From: Thiomicrorhabdus sp. zzn3
GTDB lineage: Bacteria > Pseudomonadota > Gammaproteobacteria > Thiomicrospirales > Thiomicrospiraceae
Assembly (NCBI RefSeq): GCF_029767755.1
Contig: NZ_JARUQS010000001.1
Span: forward strand, 496,001-560,000
Direction: 5' to 3'
Length of the DNA: 64,000 nt
The translations under genes and the position numbers were made by a program. The first letter of the stretch is position 1. Every line of letters starts with the position of its first letter. Of the stretch, positions 44,276 through 53,174 are shown in pieces. The notes beneath the pieces were generated by a model, which ran no database searches, had not been told where the DNA came from, and saw only the letters and a list, made by a program, of their open reading frames with translations.

Positions 44276-47200
44276 ATGCAAGAGTTCTTACGTTTTAGAC
44301 AATCCCATGCTGTTTTATGCAAAGCCAGTATGGTTTTTCTGATAGCCGCAGCCGTGGGTGGCTGTAGCAGTGGTGGCAATGGTGACGTTGAAGTGTGTAA
44401 TGTTCCCCAAGAAGCCTTTTTAACCACCCAAGAACGGATTGGGGGCGCCATTTCCTCCATTGAAATCACCGATAAAGATGGCACGCAATGGGCCATTTAT
44501 AACTTGGCCAATGAGCTGCGATCAACGGTTGTGGGAAATCTTAAAAGCAGTGAGTATTCCGTTGAGCTTGGTGGATTTATCCGAGACATCGCCTTGGTGG
44601 ATTTCAATGGAACTCAGTACGCTATTCTTGCCATGGGGGATGAAGGGATTGCGGCTGTTGATGTGAGTGATCCTATGAACATGTCTGTCGTAGCCAGTGT
44701 GAAGGTCAATTACGAACAAACCGGTTTGATTTGGACCGAAGGTGGCGGCGATATAATCGGCGATGATGAGGAGACCAACACCATCTCCAGTAGCCGTGCA
44801 CCGATTACTTCTGTAGCGGTTTACGATGACGGTGACGAGAACACGCCGCTGCAACTATTAATCGGAGATGAAGGTTACGGATTGCATAAAACGGATTTGG
44901 CGAATCTATTTGATACCGAGTTGGGCCGTGAACTAGATGGAACACTGAAAATTGATTCTGAAGCATATACATTGCAGTATGCAGGTGAGAACCCGTGGGG
45001 AGGCCCTAAAGGGCTGACACTTTATGGTTCTGGGGCAGATCAAAAATTGTTTGTTGCCCAAGGTTTTCTGGGGTTAGGGGTATATGATCCGCAGACACTG
45101 CAAAAAGTGGGACAATACAACCTTTACACGGATGCAAGTGAAACGAACGGAGGAGAGGACTGGTTTATTGATCTGAATGTCGCTACCGCTGTTCAAGGTG
45201 CCGATTATCTGGATGCGTGTACCGGAATGCCTAACTACATGCAGGCGAATTTTGAGATTCAACAGGTTTGGCATGGTGATGTAGAGGCGCCCACGCCATG
45301 GGCTGATTTTGATCGATATGGAAAATACTACTACGACGCGCGTGATGTGACCGTCAATACCTTTAATGCCGGTACAGGATCCGAAAAAACTATTGCCTAT
45401 GTTGCCTATGGTTTAGCCGGTATGGTGGCAGTGGATGTTACCGGTTATCAAAACGCTGGGGCACGTAATGAAGTGTGTGATGCAAACTTGGATGATGCCA
45501 AGCCATTTATGGAGGGAAGTTATTTAGGCTACGTACCTGCCGTTCCAGCTCACGGACCGGATGATGTGACCGGTGAAGAAGCCCAAAGTCTCTATCCGTA
45601 TTTTGGTGTGGGGATGCTCAAAGAAGCGGGTATTGTCGATGTTAAATTGGATACGGTAAACAATCATGTGTATTTCTCGGATCATTTCGCGGGTTTGATG
45701 GCGATTGGTAATGCCGATGATCCTAGCCAGTGGCATGGTTCTGCTGCCCCTTATAATAACGATGAAGCAGGGGGAACATTAGGTGATCACTGGCCAGACT
45801 ACGAGTTTGTTACCTCTTATGATATGACGCCGATTCCAGACGGTGAAGAAGAGATACCGAGTTTTATTTATGAAACACCTATTCTGCTTGCGACGGGAGA
45901 AGTGAGCGGACACGGTAATCGTTTTGCATTGACATCAACTTTTGACTCTTCGGCTTCAGGTTCTGTGGATGTCACGCTGACCGCGGGCGGTGGCGGATTG
46001 AACTTTATTGATATCAATCTGGGTGCCGATCCTAAATTCGAGGTACCGGTGCATTTTGCAACGACGGATGAAGTTGGCGCAGCCGTCGATGGCAGTGCTA
46101 CGGCAGAAATTAACATCGGTCATTCGGAGGGGGTAACCTCTTACGGGAATCTACTCTTTCTGGCGGACGGACCCCATGGTATGACTGTGTGGAAGATCGC
46201 GGACGAAGAGTGTAATGCCACGGATGATGTGCATGTTGTAGCCAATACCTTGCAAAGCGAATATTCCGAAACACTGGGGGCAGAGACGATTGAACCAACG
46301 CCTCATGCATACGATGTGGTGCTGGATGTAGAAAATCAAGCCGCGCTGGTGATGTCGCAAAGCCGTGGTTTACGTCGGGTAACCGTACCGGAAGAGGGAG
46401 AGGTAGGTACGCCTGTCCTGCTTTATCCGACGGCGTCCGATATTTTTGAACACAATACCGATTCCGGAAATGTGGTCGATTATCTTCACATGCAAGATCA
46501 TACTTATGGCGTGGCGTTGAAAGGCAGTCTGGCCTTTACGGCCGACGGCAGTAATGGCTTGACTGTTTACGATCTCAGTAAAGACCCGAGTGATCCAACC
46601 AGTGGTTTTGTCGTGAGTAACATTGGCGGTGAAACCGATTCTCAGCCGGATTTGGGTCGAGCTTCCAGTGTGGCACTTTGGGATGATGATACGACAGGTA
46701 AATCCTACGCTTTCGTTGCTGCCGGCAGTAACGGTGTCGGTGTGGTAGATATTACTGACGTGAATAACATGGCCCTGGTCAAAGTGTTTGAACCTAAAAA
46801 AATGGAAGACGACCATGTTGGTAAAGCAGACGGTAAGAGCGTTGTCGTTAAACTGGTTGATGATCATGCCATCTTTACCTACGACAGTTTTGGCGTGGTG
46901 GCCTACCGAATCAGCGATCTGATCGAACCCTTAGCGGAAGGGACGGATCCAACCAAAATATGGGCCCATGGTGGTGATGATCAACGCCCTGATGCGGTTG
47001 CCCGTTTCAAACTGCAAGATCCAACACTATTTGGCAGTGCTGATTTAGCTGAGTTAGATGGCGGAGCGGCCGGTATGGAAATTGTTGAAGTGGGCGGTAA
47101 AAACTGGGTTTATATCGCTTATGGGGATGCGGGCGTGATTAAGGTCGATTGGACCACTCTAGCCAACCCTATATTGAGTCAACATATGAATACGGTGGGT

Positions 47201-47278
47201 TCTGCATTGGATGTCACCGTGATTAATGGTCGGGTTTATGTGGCCGACAGTGGTGGCGGCCTGGTGTTGATTAAATAA
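44276..47278 (+). CDS. Large LVIVD-type beta-propeller lipoprotein
   Basis: 1000 residues with a strong AGGAGGG ribosome-binding site. The N-terminal signal has lipobox VGGC (Cys about 30). The body carries many repeats of a beta-propeller blade pattern: YAILAMGDEGIAAVDVSDPMNM, cut short, with later forms such as AYVAYGLAGMVAVDVT, FVAAGSNGVGVVDITDVNN and IAYGDAGVIKVDWT. These are LVIVD-type repeats. It is probably anchored at the outer surface. It has its own promoter region and terminator and is inserted between lysC and csrA. The ligand is unknown. Confidence 0.85.
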   Translation: MQEFLRFRQSHAVLCKASMVFLIAAAVGGCSSGGNGDVEVCNVPQEAFLTTQERIGGAISSIEITDKDGTQWAIYNLANELRSTVVGNLKSSEYSVELGGFIRDIALVDFNGTQYAILAMGDEGIAAVDVSDPMNMSVVASVKVNYEQTGLIWTEGGGDIIGDDEETNTISSSRAPITSVAVYDDGDENTPLQLLIGDEGYGLHKTDLANLFDTELGRELDGTLKIDSEAYTLQYAGENPWGGPKGLTLYGSGADQKLFVAQGFLGLGVYDPQTLQKVGQYNLYTDASETNGGEDWFIDLNVATAVQGADYLDACTGMPNYMQANFEIQQVWHGDVEAPTPWADFDRYGKYYYDARDVTVNTFNAGTGSEKTIAYVAYGLAGMVAVDVTGYQNAGARNEVCDANLDDAKPFMEGSYLGYVPAVPAHGPDDVTGEEAQSLYPYFGVGMLKEAGIVDVKLDTVNNHVYFSDHFAGLMAIGNADDPSQWHGSAAPYNNDEAGGTLGDHWPDYEFVTSYDMTPIPDGEEEIPSFIYETPILLATGEVSGHGNRFALTSTFDSSASGSVDVTLTAGGGGLNFIDINLGADPKFEVPVHFATTDEVGAAVDGSATAEINIGHSEGVTSYGNLLFLADGPHGMTVWKIADEECNATDDVHVVANTLQSEYSETLGAETIEPTPHAYDVVLDVENQAALVMSQSRGLRRVTVPEEGEVGTPVLLYPTASDIFEHNTDSGNVVDYLHMQDHTYGVALKGSLAFTADGSNGLTVYDLSKDPSDPTSGFVVSNIGGETDSQPDLGRASSVALWDDDTTGKSYAFVAAGSNGVGVVDITDVNNMALVKVFEPKKMEDDHVGKADGKSVVVKLVDDHAIFTYDSFGVVAYRISDLIEPLAEGTDPTKIWAHGGDDQRPDAVARFKLQDPTLFGSADLAELDGGAAGMEIVEVGGKNWVYIAYGDAGVIKVDWTTLANPILSQHMNTVGSALDVTVINGRVYVADSGGGLVLIK

Positions 47279-47300
47279 AAATCGTGTTGTTCTTTATAAA

Positions 47301-47323
47301 AAGCCCGCTAAGCGGGTTTTTTT
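47301..47323 (+). terminator. Rho-independent terminator of the propeller gene
   Basis: Stem CCCGC-taa-GCGGG followed by T7, about 25 nt after the stop codon. Confidence 0.88.
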
Positions 47324-47455
47324 ATATCTGGTAGGAATTAATAATAGTGGGTTAATAAATATTAGATAATACTTATAAAACAGAATAAAAATTCTCAATT
47401 ATCTGAAAGACGACAAAGGCTTACACTTAATTTAACAGGTTAAGGAAGAATTGTT

Positions 47456-47668
47456 ATGTTGGTGCTAACACGCAAGGAAGGAGAGTCGCTGTTGATTGGC
47501 GACAATATCAAATTAACCGTTCTTGCCGTTAAGGGGGGGCAAGTGCGTGTCGGAATTCAAGCACCGCAAGAAGTCAATATTCATCGTGAAGAGCTTCTGG
47601 CAGATGGTGGGGCTGAGGAGATCTTAAATGCAACTTCGCTGAGTACAGCGACTAAAAAGTGCTGTTAA
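47456..47668 (+). CDS. csrA: Carbon storage regulator CsrA
   Basis: 70 residues with AAGGAAG before the [37 protein letters not shown] and the conserved RNA-binding Arg/Val residues are intact. CsrA dimers bind GGA motifs in mRNA leaders and control carbon use, motility and biofilm genes. The C-terminal tail ends KKCC, an unusual pair of cysteines not typical of CsrA. It is followed by tRNA-Ser and tRNA-Arg, as in E. coli. Confidence 0.96.
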   Translation: MLVLTRKEGESLLIGDNIKLTVLAVKGGQVRVGIQAPQEVNIHREELLADGGAEEILNATSLSTATKKCC

Positions 47669-47812
47669 ATCCCAGAGTTGCAAAATCATTCGCGGATTTC
47701 ATTTACAAACACTTCAAATCTAAATCGAATATCAGGGGTAAAAAAAACGCATAAAATTCCCCTAATTGGTTTACAACCTCCCTTATAAACGGTATTATAC
47801 GCGCCTGAATTC

Positions 47813-47905
47813 GGAGACGTGGCCGAGAGGCTGAAGGCGCTCCCCTGCTAAGGGAGTATGGGGTTTGTAGCTCCATCGAGGGTTCGAATCCCTCCGTCTC
47901 CGCCA
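47813..47905 (+). tRNA. tRNA-Ser (GCT anticodon)
   Basis: 93 nt including CCA. Acceptor stem GGAGACG/CGTCTCC, anticodon loop CTGCTAA giving anticodon GCT, the long variable arm typical of class II tRNA-Ser, and TTCGAATCC in the T-arm. It reads AGC/AGU codons. An antisense open frame over it is an artefact. Confidence 0.97.
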
Positions 47906-47997
47906 TTTTCAGTTGTTGTGGTTTGACTGAAACAAAAATCTAAAATTAGAGTTGACTCTCCAGGATTTCACTCTATAATACGCCACATCAAAACAAA

Positions 47998-48074
47998 GCG
48001 CCCGTAGCTCAATTGGATAGAGTACTCGGCTACGAACCGAGCGGTTAGGGGTTCGACTCCCTTCGGGCGCGCCA
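47998..48074 (+). tRNA. tRNA-Arg (ACG anticodon)
   Basis: 77 nt including CCA. Acceptor GCGCCCG/CGGGCGC, anticodon loop CTACGAA giving ACG, T-arm with GTTCGACTC. A34 of this tRNA is the substrate of TadA encoded at 4055-4615. A terminator follows. Confidence 0.97.
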
Positions 48075-48082
48075 TTATTCTT

Positions 48083-48119
48083 AAACCCCGTTTAGTCATC
48101 AGATTAAACGGGGTTTTTT
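48083..48119 (+). terminator. Terminator after tRNA-Arg
   Basis: Perfect 12-bp stem AAACCCCGTTTA / TAAACGGGGTTT followed by T's, ending the csrA-tRNA transcript. Confidence 0.88.
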
Positions 48120-48268
48120 ATTGCCTGTAATTTTCCATTTTTGCTTGTTTGTCCATTCCGCGAAAACTTTATAGTAAAAAATGTTTTCAAAACTGTTTCT
48201 ATTATTTAGGATTAAATGATGCTTTGATTGAAATGCACTGTTATTAGGATGTTTGAAAGGAGCGGGGT

Positions 48269-48670
48269 ATGACTCAACCAAGAGATCTTTATTTCTATGG
48301 CTTGGCGGCTTTTGCAATTACGGTCAGTGCCCTTGCTCTTTTTGTATCATGGCTTGCAGGTGCCGATTATAAAGTGGTTCTAGATGCGTTGACTGTTGGG
48401 GTGGTGATTCTTGCGGGGGCTGCGATGATGACAATGCTGTTTGATCTCTCCGCTGCTTTGACTTTAAATGGCGCGTCCTGGTTGATCTGGATGAATATGC
48501 GTCCGGTGTTTGAGAACCTGAATTTAAAGTCTTCCTATGAAGAAGATTATGTGGCCGGTTCGGCCACGTCTTTGTTTCAGGAGGTTCCCTGGTGGTCGGA
48601 AGACCTGTTCTTTTACCTTTTTTTGGCAGGTATTGTGGTCATCTTTATTGCGTTTTTCTTTCGACGATAA
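48269..48670 (+). CDS. Small membrane protein of unknown function
   Basis: 133 residues with a strong ribosome-binding site (AAGGAGCGGGG). Three membrane segments at about 8-30, 38-60 and 110-131, and a charged loop of about 40 residues between the second and third (SSYEEDYVAGSAT). It ends FFFRR. I do not recognise a family. The PhnN-like gene starts about 90 nt downstream on the same strand. Confidence 0.75.
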   Translation: MTQPRDLYFYGLAAFAITVSALALFVSWLAGADYKVVLDALTVGVVILAGAAMMTMLFDLSAALTLNGASWLIWMNMRPVFENLNLKSSYEEDYVAGSATSLFQEVPWWSEDLFFYLFLAGIVVIFIAFFFRR

Positions 48671-48757
48671 GGCCTAAAATTGATTAAATGCACGGTTTAT
48701 TGAATTTAAAAGTTAACTTGTATGAATGAAGGTAAGGCTAATCTACCGGGGGTGAAT

Positions 48758-49333
48758 ATGGATAATCAGGGGAGGTTGTTTTATGTCATGGGGCCTTCCG
48801 GCGCAGGAAAAGATACCTTGATGAATTATGCCCGTGATCGTTTGGCAGAGGCGCCGGTGGTATTTGCCCACCGTTATATCACTCGCCCGGTGGAGTTGTT
48901 GGGGGAGAATCATATCCATCTTTCCGAAGCGGAGTTTGCTAACCGCTTGGCGCGTGGTTGTTTTAAGTTCGACTGGTCGAGCCACGGCTGGCGTTATGCC
49001 TTGGGCAGAGAAGTCGATCTGTGGTTGTCTATGGGGCTGAATGTGGTCATGAACGGGTCGCGCGGCTATTTTGAACAGGCCTGTTCACTTCATCCGGAGT
49101 TGGTGCCGGTATTGATTACCGCATCGGAAGAAACCTTGCGCCAGCGCCTGATTCAGCGGGGGCGTGAAAGCGCATCGGAAATTGAAGAGCGTATCCAGCG
49201 TGCTGCAGAGTATGAAAGTGTGCAGCACCCTGCGCTTTGTCGAATTGAAAATGAAACCACCATTGCAGATGCAGGTGATCGTTTGGCGAAACTGTTAAAT
49301 CAGGCCGAAGACAACAGTTTGAGACGAGGATAA
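48758..49333 (+). CDS. phnN: Ribose 1,5-bisphosphokinase, PhnN-like
   Basis: About 191 residues from ATG 48758, which has GGGGGTGA upstream; an ATG at 48722 has no ribosome-binding site. It is a guanylate-kinase-type P-loop protein: Walker A VMGPSGAGKDTL, RYITRPVE for phosphate-acceptor binding and the NGSRGYFE stretch. PhnN makes PRPP from ribose 1,5-bisphosphate. No other phn genes are in the window, so the role may be in PRPP supply rather than phosphonate breakdown. A perfect dispersed palindrome (49073-49086) encodes EQACS in this gene. Confidence 0.85.
   Translation: MDNQGRLFYVMGPSGAGKDTLMNYARDRLAEAPVVFAHRYITRPVELLGENHIHLSEAEFANRLARGCFKFDWSSHGWRYALGREVDLWLSMGLNVVMNGSRGYFEQACSLHPELVPVLITASEETLRQRLIQRGRESASEIEERIQRAAEYESVQHPALCRIENETTIADAGDRLAKLLNQAEDNSLRRG
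49073..49086. repeat. Perfect dispersed palindrome inside the PhnN-like gene
   Basis: GAACAGGCCTGTTC, the perfect 14-mer, read in frame as EQACS codons. It shows that the family is kept inside coding DNA as well as in terminators. Confidence 0.85.
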
Positions 49334-49340
49334 ATATTCT

Positions 49341-50219
49341 ATGAGACGACGCGGTTTAAAGTGGGCAGGCCTGATGAGTCTGCTGTGCATTTTCAGCTCT
49401 CCGGTGTCTGCTCAAACCTCTCAGGCCAATGAGGAGATGCCGATTTTTGATAGTCACCTGCATTATGGCGGGGAAGACACGAAAGCGTTTACTCCCGAAC
49501 AGATTATGGCGATCTTTGACCGTAACCGTGTGACGCATGCGTTGATTTCCAGTACGCCGAATGATGGTACAGAAGCCTTATATCGTTATGCTCCGGATCG
49601 GATTATTCCATTTTTGGGGGTGTATGAAACCCTGAAAGATAAGCGCGATTGGATGCATGACGAGAGCGTTCTGCCAAAAGTGGAGCTGGCGCTGAAAAAG
49701 GGGATTTACCGCGGGATTGGTGAGTTTCATATTTTCGCTCAGGACCGTCACAGTCCGGTGTTGAAAGGTATCGTCAAGCTGGCGCAAAAACACGGACTCA
49801 TGTTACAGGCGCACGGAGACGCCGAGATTATTGACGAGATATTTTCGATGGCCCCCGATGTGACCGTGTTATGGGCACATATGGGAACGCGTCCGCAGCC
49901 GGATTTTCTGCGTCAGGTGTTGCAGCGTCATCCACACAACCTCTATATCGATACCTCCGTGCGCGACACCTTGTTGTTAGGGACGGACGGTTACTCCGAT
50001 CATCGCGGTTTAACCCCCGAATGGAAGCGGCTATTTATCGACTATCAGGATCGTTTTATGGTCGCGGTAGACACCTTCAGTGTGAACCGTTGGAAAACAT
50101 TTGATTCAGTGGTCACCGATATTCGCGAATGGCTCTCTCAATTGCCGGAGCCGGTAGCGAGAAAATTGGCCTATGAAAATGCCCAGCGCCTCTTTTTGAA
50201 TAAACAGGGGCGTGAATAA
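49341..50219 (+). CDS. Exported amidohydrolase-2 family protein
   Basis: 292 residues with a Sec signal peptide (AGLMSLLCIFSSPVSAQT). It is a TIM-barrel metal hydrolase: FDSHLHYGG gives the HxH metal pair, LQAHGDAE and LWAHMGTRP supply further His ligands, and VAVDTFSVNRW the late Asp. It lies 7 nt behind the PhnN-like gene, so they are probably cotranscribed. A periplasmic hydrolase is unusual next to a cytosolic kinase; the substrate is unknown. A weak palindrome copy (GGGCAGGCCTGATG, 49363-49376) is in the signal-peptide codons. Confidence 0.85.
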   Translation: MRRRGLKWAGLMSLLCIFSSPVSAQTSQANEEMPIFDSHLHYGGEDTKAFTPEQIMAIFDRNRVTHALISSTPNDGTEALYRYAPDRIIPFLGVYETLKDKRDWMHDESVLPKVELALKKGIYRGIGEFHIFAQDRHSPVLKGIVKLAQKHGLMLQAHGDAEIIDEIFSMAPDVTVLWAHMGTRPQPDFLRQVLQRHPHNLYIDTSVRDTLLLGTDGYSDHRGLTPEWKRLFIDYQDRFMVAVDTFSVNRWKTFDSVVTDIREWLSQLPEPVARKLAYENAQRLFLNKQGRE

Positions 50220-50247
50220 GTTTAAAAGAGAGAGATCCGGATAGAAC

Positions 50248-50277
50248 AACGGCCCATTATTTGGGCCGTTTGTTTTT
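50248..50277. terminator. Rho-independent terminator
   Basis: Stem AACGGCCCA / TGGGCCGTT (50248-50256 with 50262-50270) and a T-run. It separates the convergent amidohydrolase and DUF4382 genes. Confidence 0.8.
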
Positions 50278-50299
50278 AAAGGTAGATAGTGTGTGTTAA

Positions 50300-51280
50300 T
50301 TAAGAGGCTGAAGGCGCTTCCACAACGGGAGCGCTAATCTCTACTGAGGAGGTTTCACCAGCGGTGACAGCTACATTTTGTGTGCCGATGAAGTAAAGTT
50401 CGTCTCCTGATACCTCAGTGTCTTCCGCGTCGGCATGGCAGGTAAAGGCAACGGTGTAACTGCCTTCGGTCAAATAGCCCGCTTCAAACTCATAGGCGCT
50501 AGATTCACCGTTATATGTGACCAAAGCCGTCGTCACCGGATCGGTTTCCGCCCCACTGATGTCATTTAGAGTGGCATCTGAACCACTAAACAGATAAACC
50601 GCATTGTAGGTATCCGGATCTTCATCCGAGCAGCTCCAGTTGTCAGCATTGCTGGTGACGAGTTCCGTTGCAACGCTTCCGGAAATGTGCCCGGTCAAAT
50701 CATCCTGGGTCAGTTTCAGCACAGGTTTCAATTTATATTCGCCGTTGCCTTGAACCACAATCGATTTACGCACGTCGAAATCAATAGTAAATGCCGCTTC
50801 GCCGTTTTCTGGAATGGTGATGTCGCCTTTCACTTTTAAGCCGGTTTGTGAGCCGCTAGGAATGTCCAGTTCGTGTTCTGAGTTGTCGGATAAAACGATA
50901 TACGAATCGTAGACATCGTCCTGAACCGCATTTACATGCAGGCGGAATTCAGAGTAGGCTCCGCTTTCCAGTGCTTGACCGGTAAGCAACTGATAGTTTT
51001 GGCTGCCTTGAAGCTCTAAAAGGTTAATTTGTACCGGTTCGTCAAAAGGAATTTCGATCCACTCTTCAGTGGCAGTCGTTTCCTCAGTGGTGGCTTCGAT
51101 TTGTTTTTTAATCGACACGCCGGTGAACTCTATCCATACCGCATTGGCTTCATCGATAGGAGCATCCGTTAAGCTGAGGTTTAGCGTTCCGGTTCCGCTT
51201 GAGCTGTCGCCGGAACCACCGCCACAGCCGGTTAATAATATCGGCAGTGCCAACAGGCCTGCTGTCATCATTCTCTTCAT
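50300..51280 (-). CDS. DUF4382 lipoprotein
   Basis: 326 residues with lipobox LTGC (Cys19), then a Gly/Ser linker. The DUF4382 domain (about 32-185) has LNLSLTDAPIDEANAVWIEF and LLELQGSQNYQLLTGQALESGAYSE. A second beta-rich part (about 190-315) with SGSVATELV and EGSYTVAF resembles a carboxypeptidase-regulatory-like domain. It is probably at the cell surface. Function unknown. The AACAGGCCT codons in the signal are a palindrome copy (51251-51264). Confidence 0.88.
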   Translation of the reverse strand: MKRMMTAGLLALPILLTGCGGGSGDSSSGTGTLNLSLTDAPIDEANAVWIEFTGVSIKKQIEATTEETTATEEWIEIPFDEPVQINLLELQGSQNYQLLTGQALESGAYSEFRLHVNAVQDDVYDSYIVLSDNSEHELDIPSGSQTGLKVKGDITIPENGEAAFTIDFDVRKSIVVQGNGEYKLKPVLKLTQDDLTGHISGSVATELVTSNADNWSCSDEDPDTYNAVYLFSGSDATLNDISGAETDPVTTALVTYNGESSAYEFEAGYLTEGSYTVAFTCHADAEDTEVSGDELYFIGTQNVAVTAGETSSVEISAPVVEAPSAS

Positions 51281-51401
51281 GGTTCGCTCCCTATTATGGT
51301 GTTATTGCATGAGCCATTATAAACAATAAACAGAATGTATGAGTGTGTGAAATAATCCCATTTACGTAGAGTATAAAGTCATTGAATGGGTAAAATATTT
51401 T

Positions 51402-51415
51402 GACCAGGCCTGGTC
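51402..51415. repeat. Dispersed palindrome variant beside the trpS terminator
   Basis: GACCAGGCCTGGTC, a perfect palindrome with a compensated change in both arms (GAC/GTC in place of GAA/TTC), next to the hairpin at 51424-51440. The double change keeps the symmetry. Confidence 0.75.
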
Positions 51416-51416
51416 A

Positions 51417-51440
51417 TAAAAAAGCCCCGAAAAACGGGGC
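51417..51440 (-). terminator. Rho-independent terminator of trpS
   Basis: Stem GCCCCG/CGGGGC (51424-51429 with 51435-51440); on the minus strand it is followed by a T-run (A's at 51417-51423). Confidence 0.85.
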
Positions 51441-51464
51441 TTTTAGGCTGGTGGATAGCAAGGG

Positions 51465-52475
51465 TTACGGCAATACAAAACCGATGGTTTCGTGTACTGC
51501 TTTTAAGGTTTGTTGTGCCTGTTCACGGGCTTGATCCGCCCCTTTTTGCAGAATAGCGCGCAATTCACCCTCGTCTCCGCGGATTTGATGGAAGCGTTCT
51601 TGAATTGGGCGCAGATATTCCACCACCAGTTCACCGAGTTCCACCTTCAAGTGACCGTACATTTTGCCTTCAAAGTGTTTGACAACCTCTTCGATTGACT
51701 GGTCGCTAATGACCGAGTAGATGGTGAGCAGGTTGGACACACCGGGTTTGTTTTCAACGTCATAGACGATTTCGGAGCCGGAGTCGGTGACCGCTTTTTT
51801 GAACTTTTTAATGATTTTCTTAGGGTCGTCCAGCAGGGCGATAAAGTTATCTTTGTTTTCGTCCGACTTGGACATTTTAGACGTCGGGTCCTGTAAGCTC
51901 ATAATGCGTCCGCCGGAGGTGGCCGGAGGAATAAACGGTTCAGGCACTTTGAACAGTTCTTTTTCAAAGCGGTTGTTGTATCGCACCGCCAGATCGCGTG
52001 TCAGCTCCAAATGCTGCTTCTGGTCAGCACCAACAGGCACCATCTCGGTTTGATAGAGCAGAATATCAGCCGCCATCAATACTGGATAGTCAAACAACCC
52101 TACATTGATGTTTTGCGCGTGCTTTTGGGATTTATCCTTGAACTGAGTCATGCGGTTCAGTTCGCCCATGTAGGTTGAACAGTTCAAAATCCACGCCAGT
52201 TCAGCATGTTCCGGCACATGAGACTGGATAAACACGGTGCTTTTTTCAGGATCAATGCCGGAAGCCAGATACAAGGCCACAAAATCCAAGCTGCGGTTAT
52301 ACAGGTCTTGCGGATCTTGTTCCACGGTAATGGCATGCATGTTGACCAGTGAGAACAGGCAGTTGTAGTCATCCTGCATTTTGACCCAGTTTTTGATCGA
52401 GCCAATGTAATTGCCGATCATCAGATCGCCGGAAGGTTGAATGCCGCTGAAAAGAGTGGGTTTGCTGTTTGTCAT
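51465..52475 (-). CDS. trpS: Tryptophanyl-tRNA synthetase
   Basis: 336 residues, normal length. Class I synthetase with [17 protein letters not shown] (HIGH-like) and [11 protein letters not shown] (KMSKS). The C-terminal helical domain is complete. It charges tRNA-Trp. It lies alone on the minus strand, with its terminator just downstream and about 110 bp to the next upstream gene. Confidence 0.97.
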   Translation of the reverse strand: MTNSKPTLFSGIQPSGDLMIGNYIGSIKNWVKMQDDYNCLFSLVNMHAITVEQDPQDLYNRSLDFVALYLASGIDPEKSTVFIQSHVPEHAELAWILNCSTYMGELNRMTQFKDKSQKHAQNINVGLFDYPVLMAADILLYQTEMVPVGADQKQHLELTRDLAVRYNNRFEKELFKVPEPFIPPATSGGRIMSLQDPTSKMSKSDENKDNFIALLDDPKKIIKKFKKAVTDSGSEIVYDVENKPGVSNLLTIYSVISDQSIEEVVKHFEGKMYGHLKVELGELVVEYLRPIQERFHQIRGDEGELRAILQKGADQAREQAQQTLKAVHETIGFVLP

Positions 52476-52586
52476 GATGAATGCTTAATGTGAATAATAT
52501 TTAAAGTGTTAATCTTGCTTTCGAAAATGGGCGTTATTTTCTCACTTTCTGAGCCGAAAGACTAGCCGCTGCGCGTGTTTGTCTGC

Positions 52587-53033
52587 TTAAAACAGAAAGG
52601 GGATGAGACGCTTGCTGCGTTGTTGGTAGCCGATGTATTCCGGTAGGTTTTCACTCAGCAGGTGCTCTTCGTAACTGAGTTTAATCAGCAGTACCAGAAA
52701 CAAGGCCGTATACAGCCCGATTGCGATCCAGTCGGGATAGCGAACCAGCAGTGGGATGAAGAACAGCAAGATCGAGAAATACATCGGGTGACGTATAAAA
52801 CGATAGGGGCCGTGAGTAATGATTTCAGTGTCTTCCCGCGGGTCGGGCACGATATTGAATTCGCCCAAATGCATAGTAGCGACGGCCCAGATGCCAATGG
52901 CGGCGGCAATGATCTGTACGGCGAGAATAAACGGGTTAAGGCTTAAAGGCAATACGAGTAACAGGGCGACGATAATCGCAAATTGCGCGGTGACGAGGGT
53001 AAAGGAGGCAAAAGGGTGTTTAATGTGAGTCAT
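52587..53033 (-). CDS. Isoprenylcysteine carboxyl-methyltransferase family protein
   Basis: 148 residues with four membrane segments. The PEMT/ICMT signature GPYRFIRHPMYFS and the later EE pair (LSYEEHLLSENLPEY) form the SAM-binding site. Bacterial members methylate small membrane-associated substrates that are mostly unidentified. It starts next to a palindrome copy (53034-53047) and is transcribed toward trpS. It lies next to, but about 140 nt from, the TetR-controlled cluster on the same strand. Confidence 0.85.
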   Translation of the reverse strand: MTHIKHPFASFTLVTAQFAIIVALLLVLPLSLNPFILAVQIIAAAIGIWAVATMHLGEFNIVPDPREDTEIITHGPYRFIRHPMYFSILLFFIPLLVRYPDWIAIGLYTALFLVLLIKLSYEEHLLSENLPEYIGYQQRSKRLIPFLF

Positions 53034-53047
53034 GACCAGGCCTGTTG
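53034..53047. repeat. Dispersed palindrome copy at the start of the ICMT-like gene
   Basis: GACCAGGCCTGTTG directly upstream of the start codon on the minus strand; there is no T-run, so it is not a terminator for that gene. It could affect ribosome access. Confidence 0.65.
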
Positions 53048-53174
53048 AACATAAAAAATTCTATCTAAACGCGCCAGCCATATTGAGTGAAATGACTGGC
53101 AGCGCTAAATGAATAGGTGAAGTTGATGATTTTATTGTACACAGAAGCCGGAATGAAAAAACCTTCTTCAGGTT

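Noticed and set aside
47703-47906. Minus-strand open frame over tRNA-Ser
   Set aside because: It is the well-known artefact of translating the antisense of tRNA-Ser.
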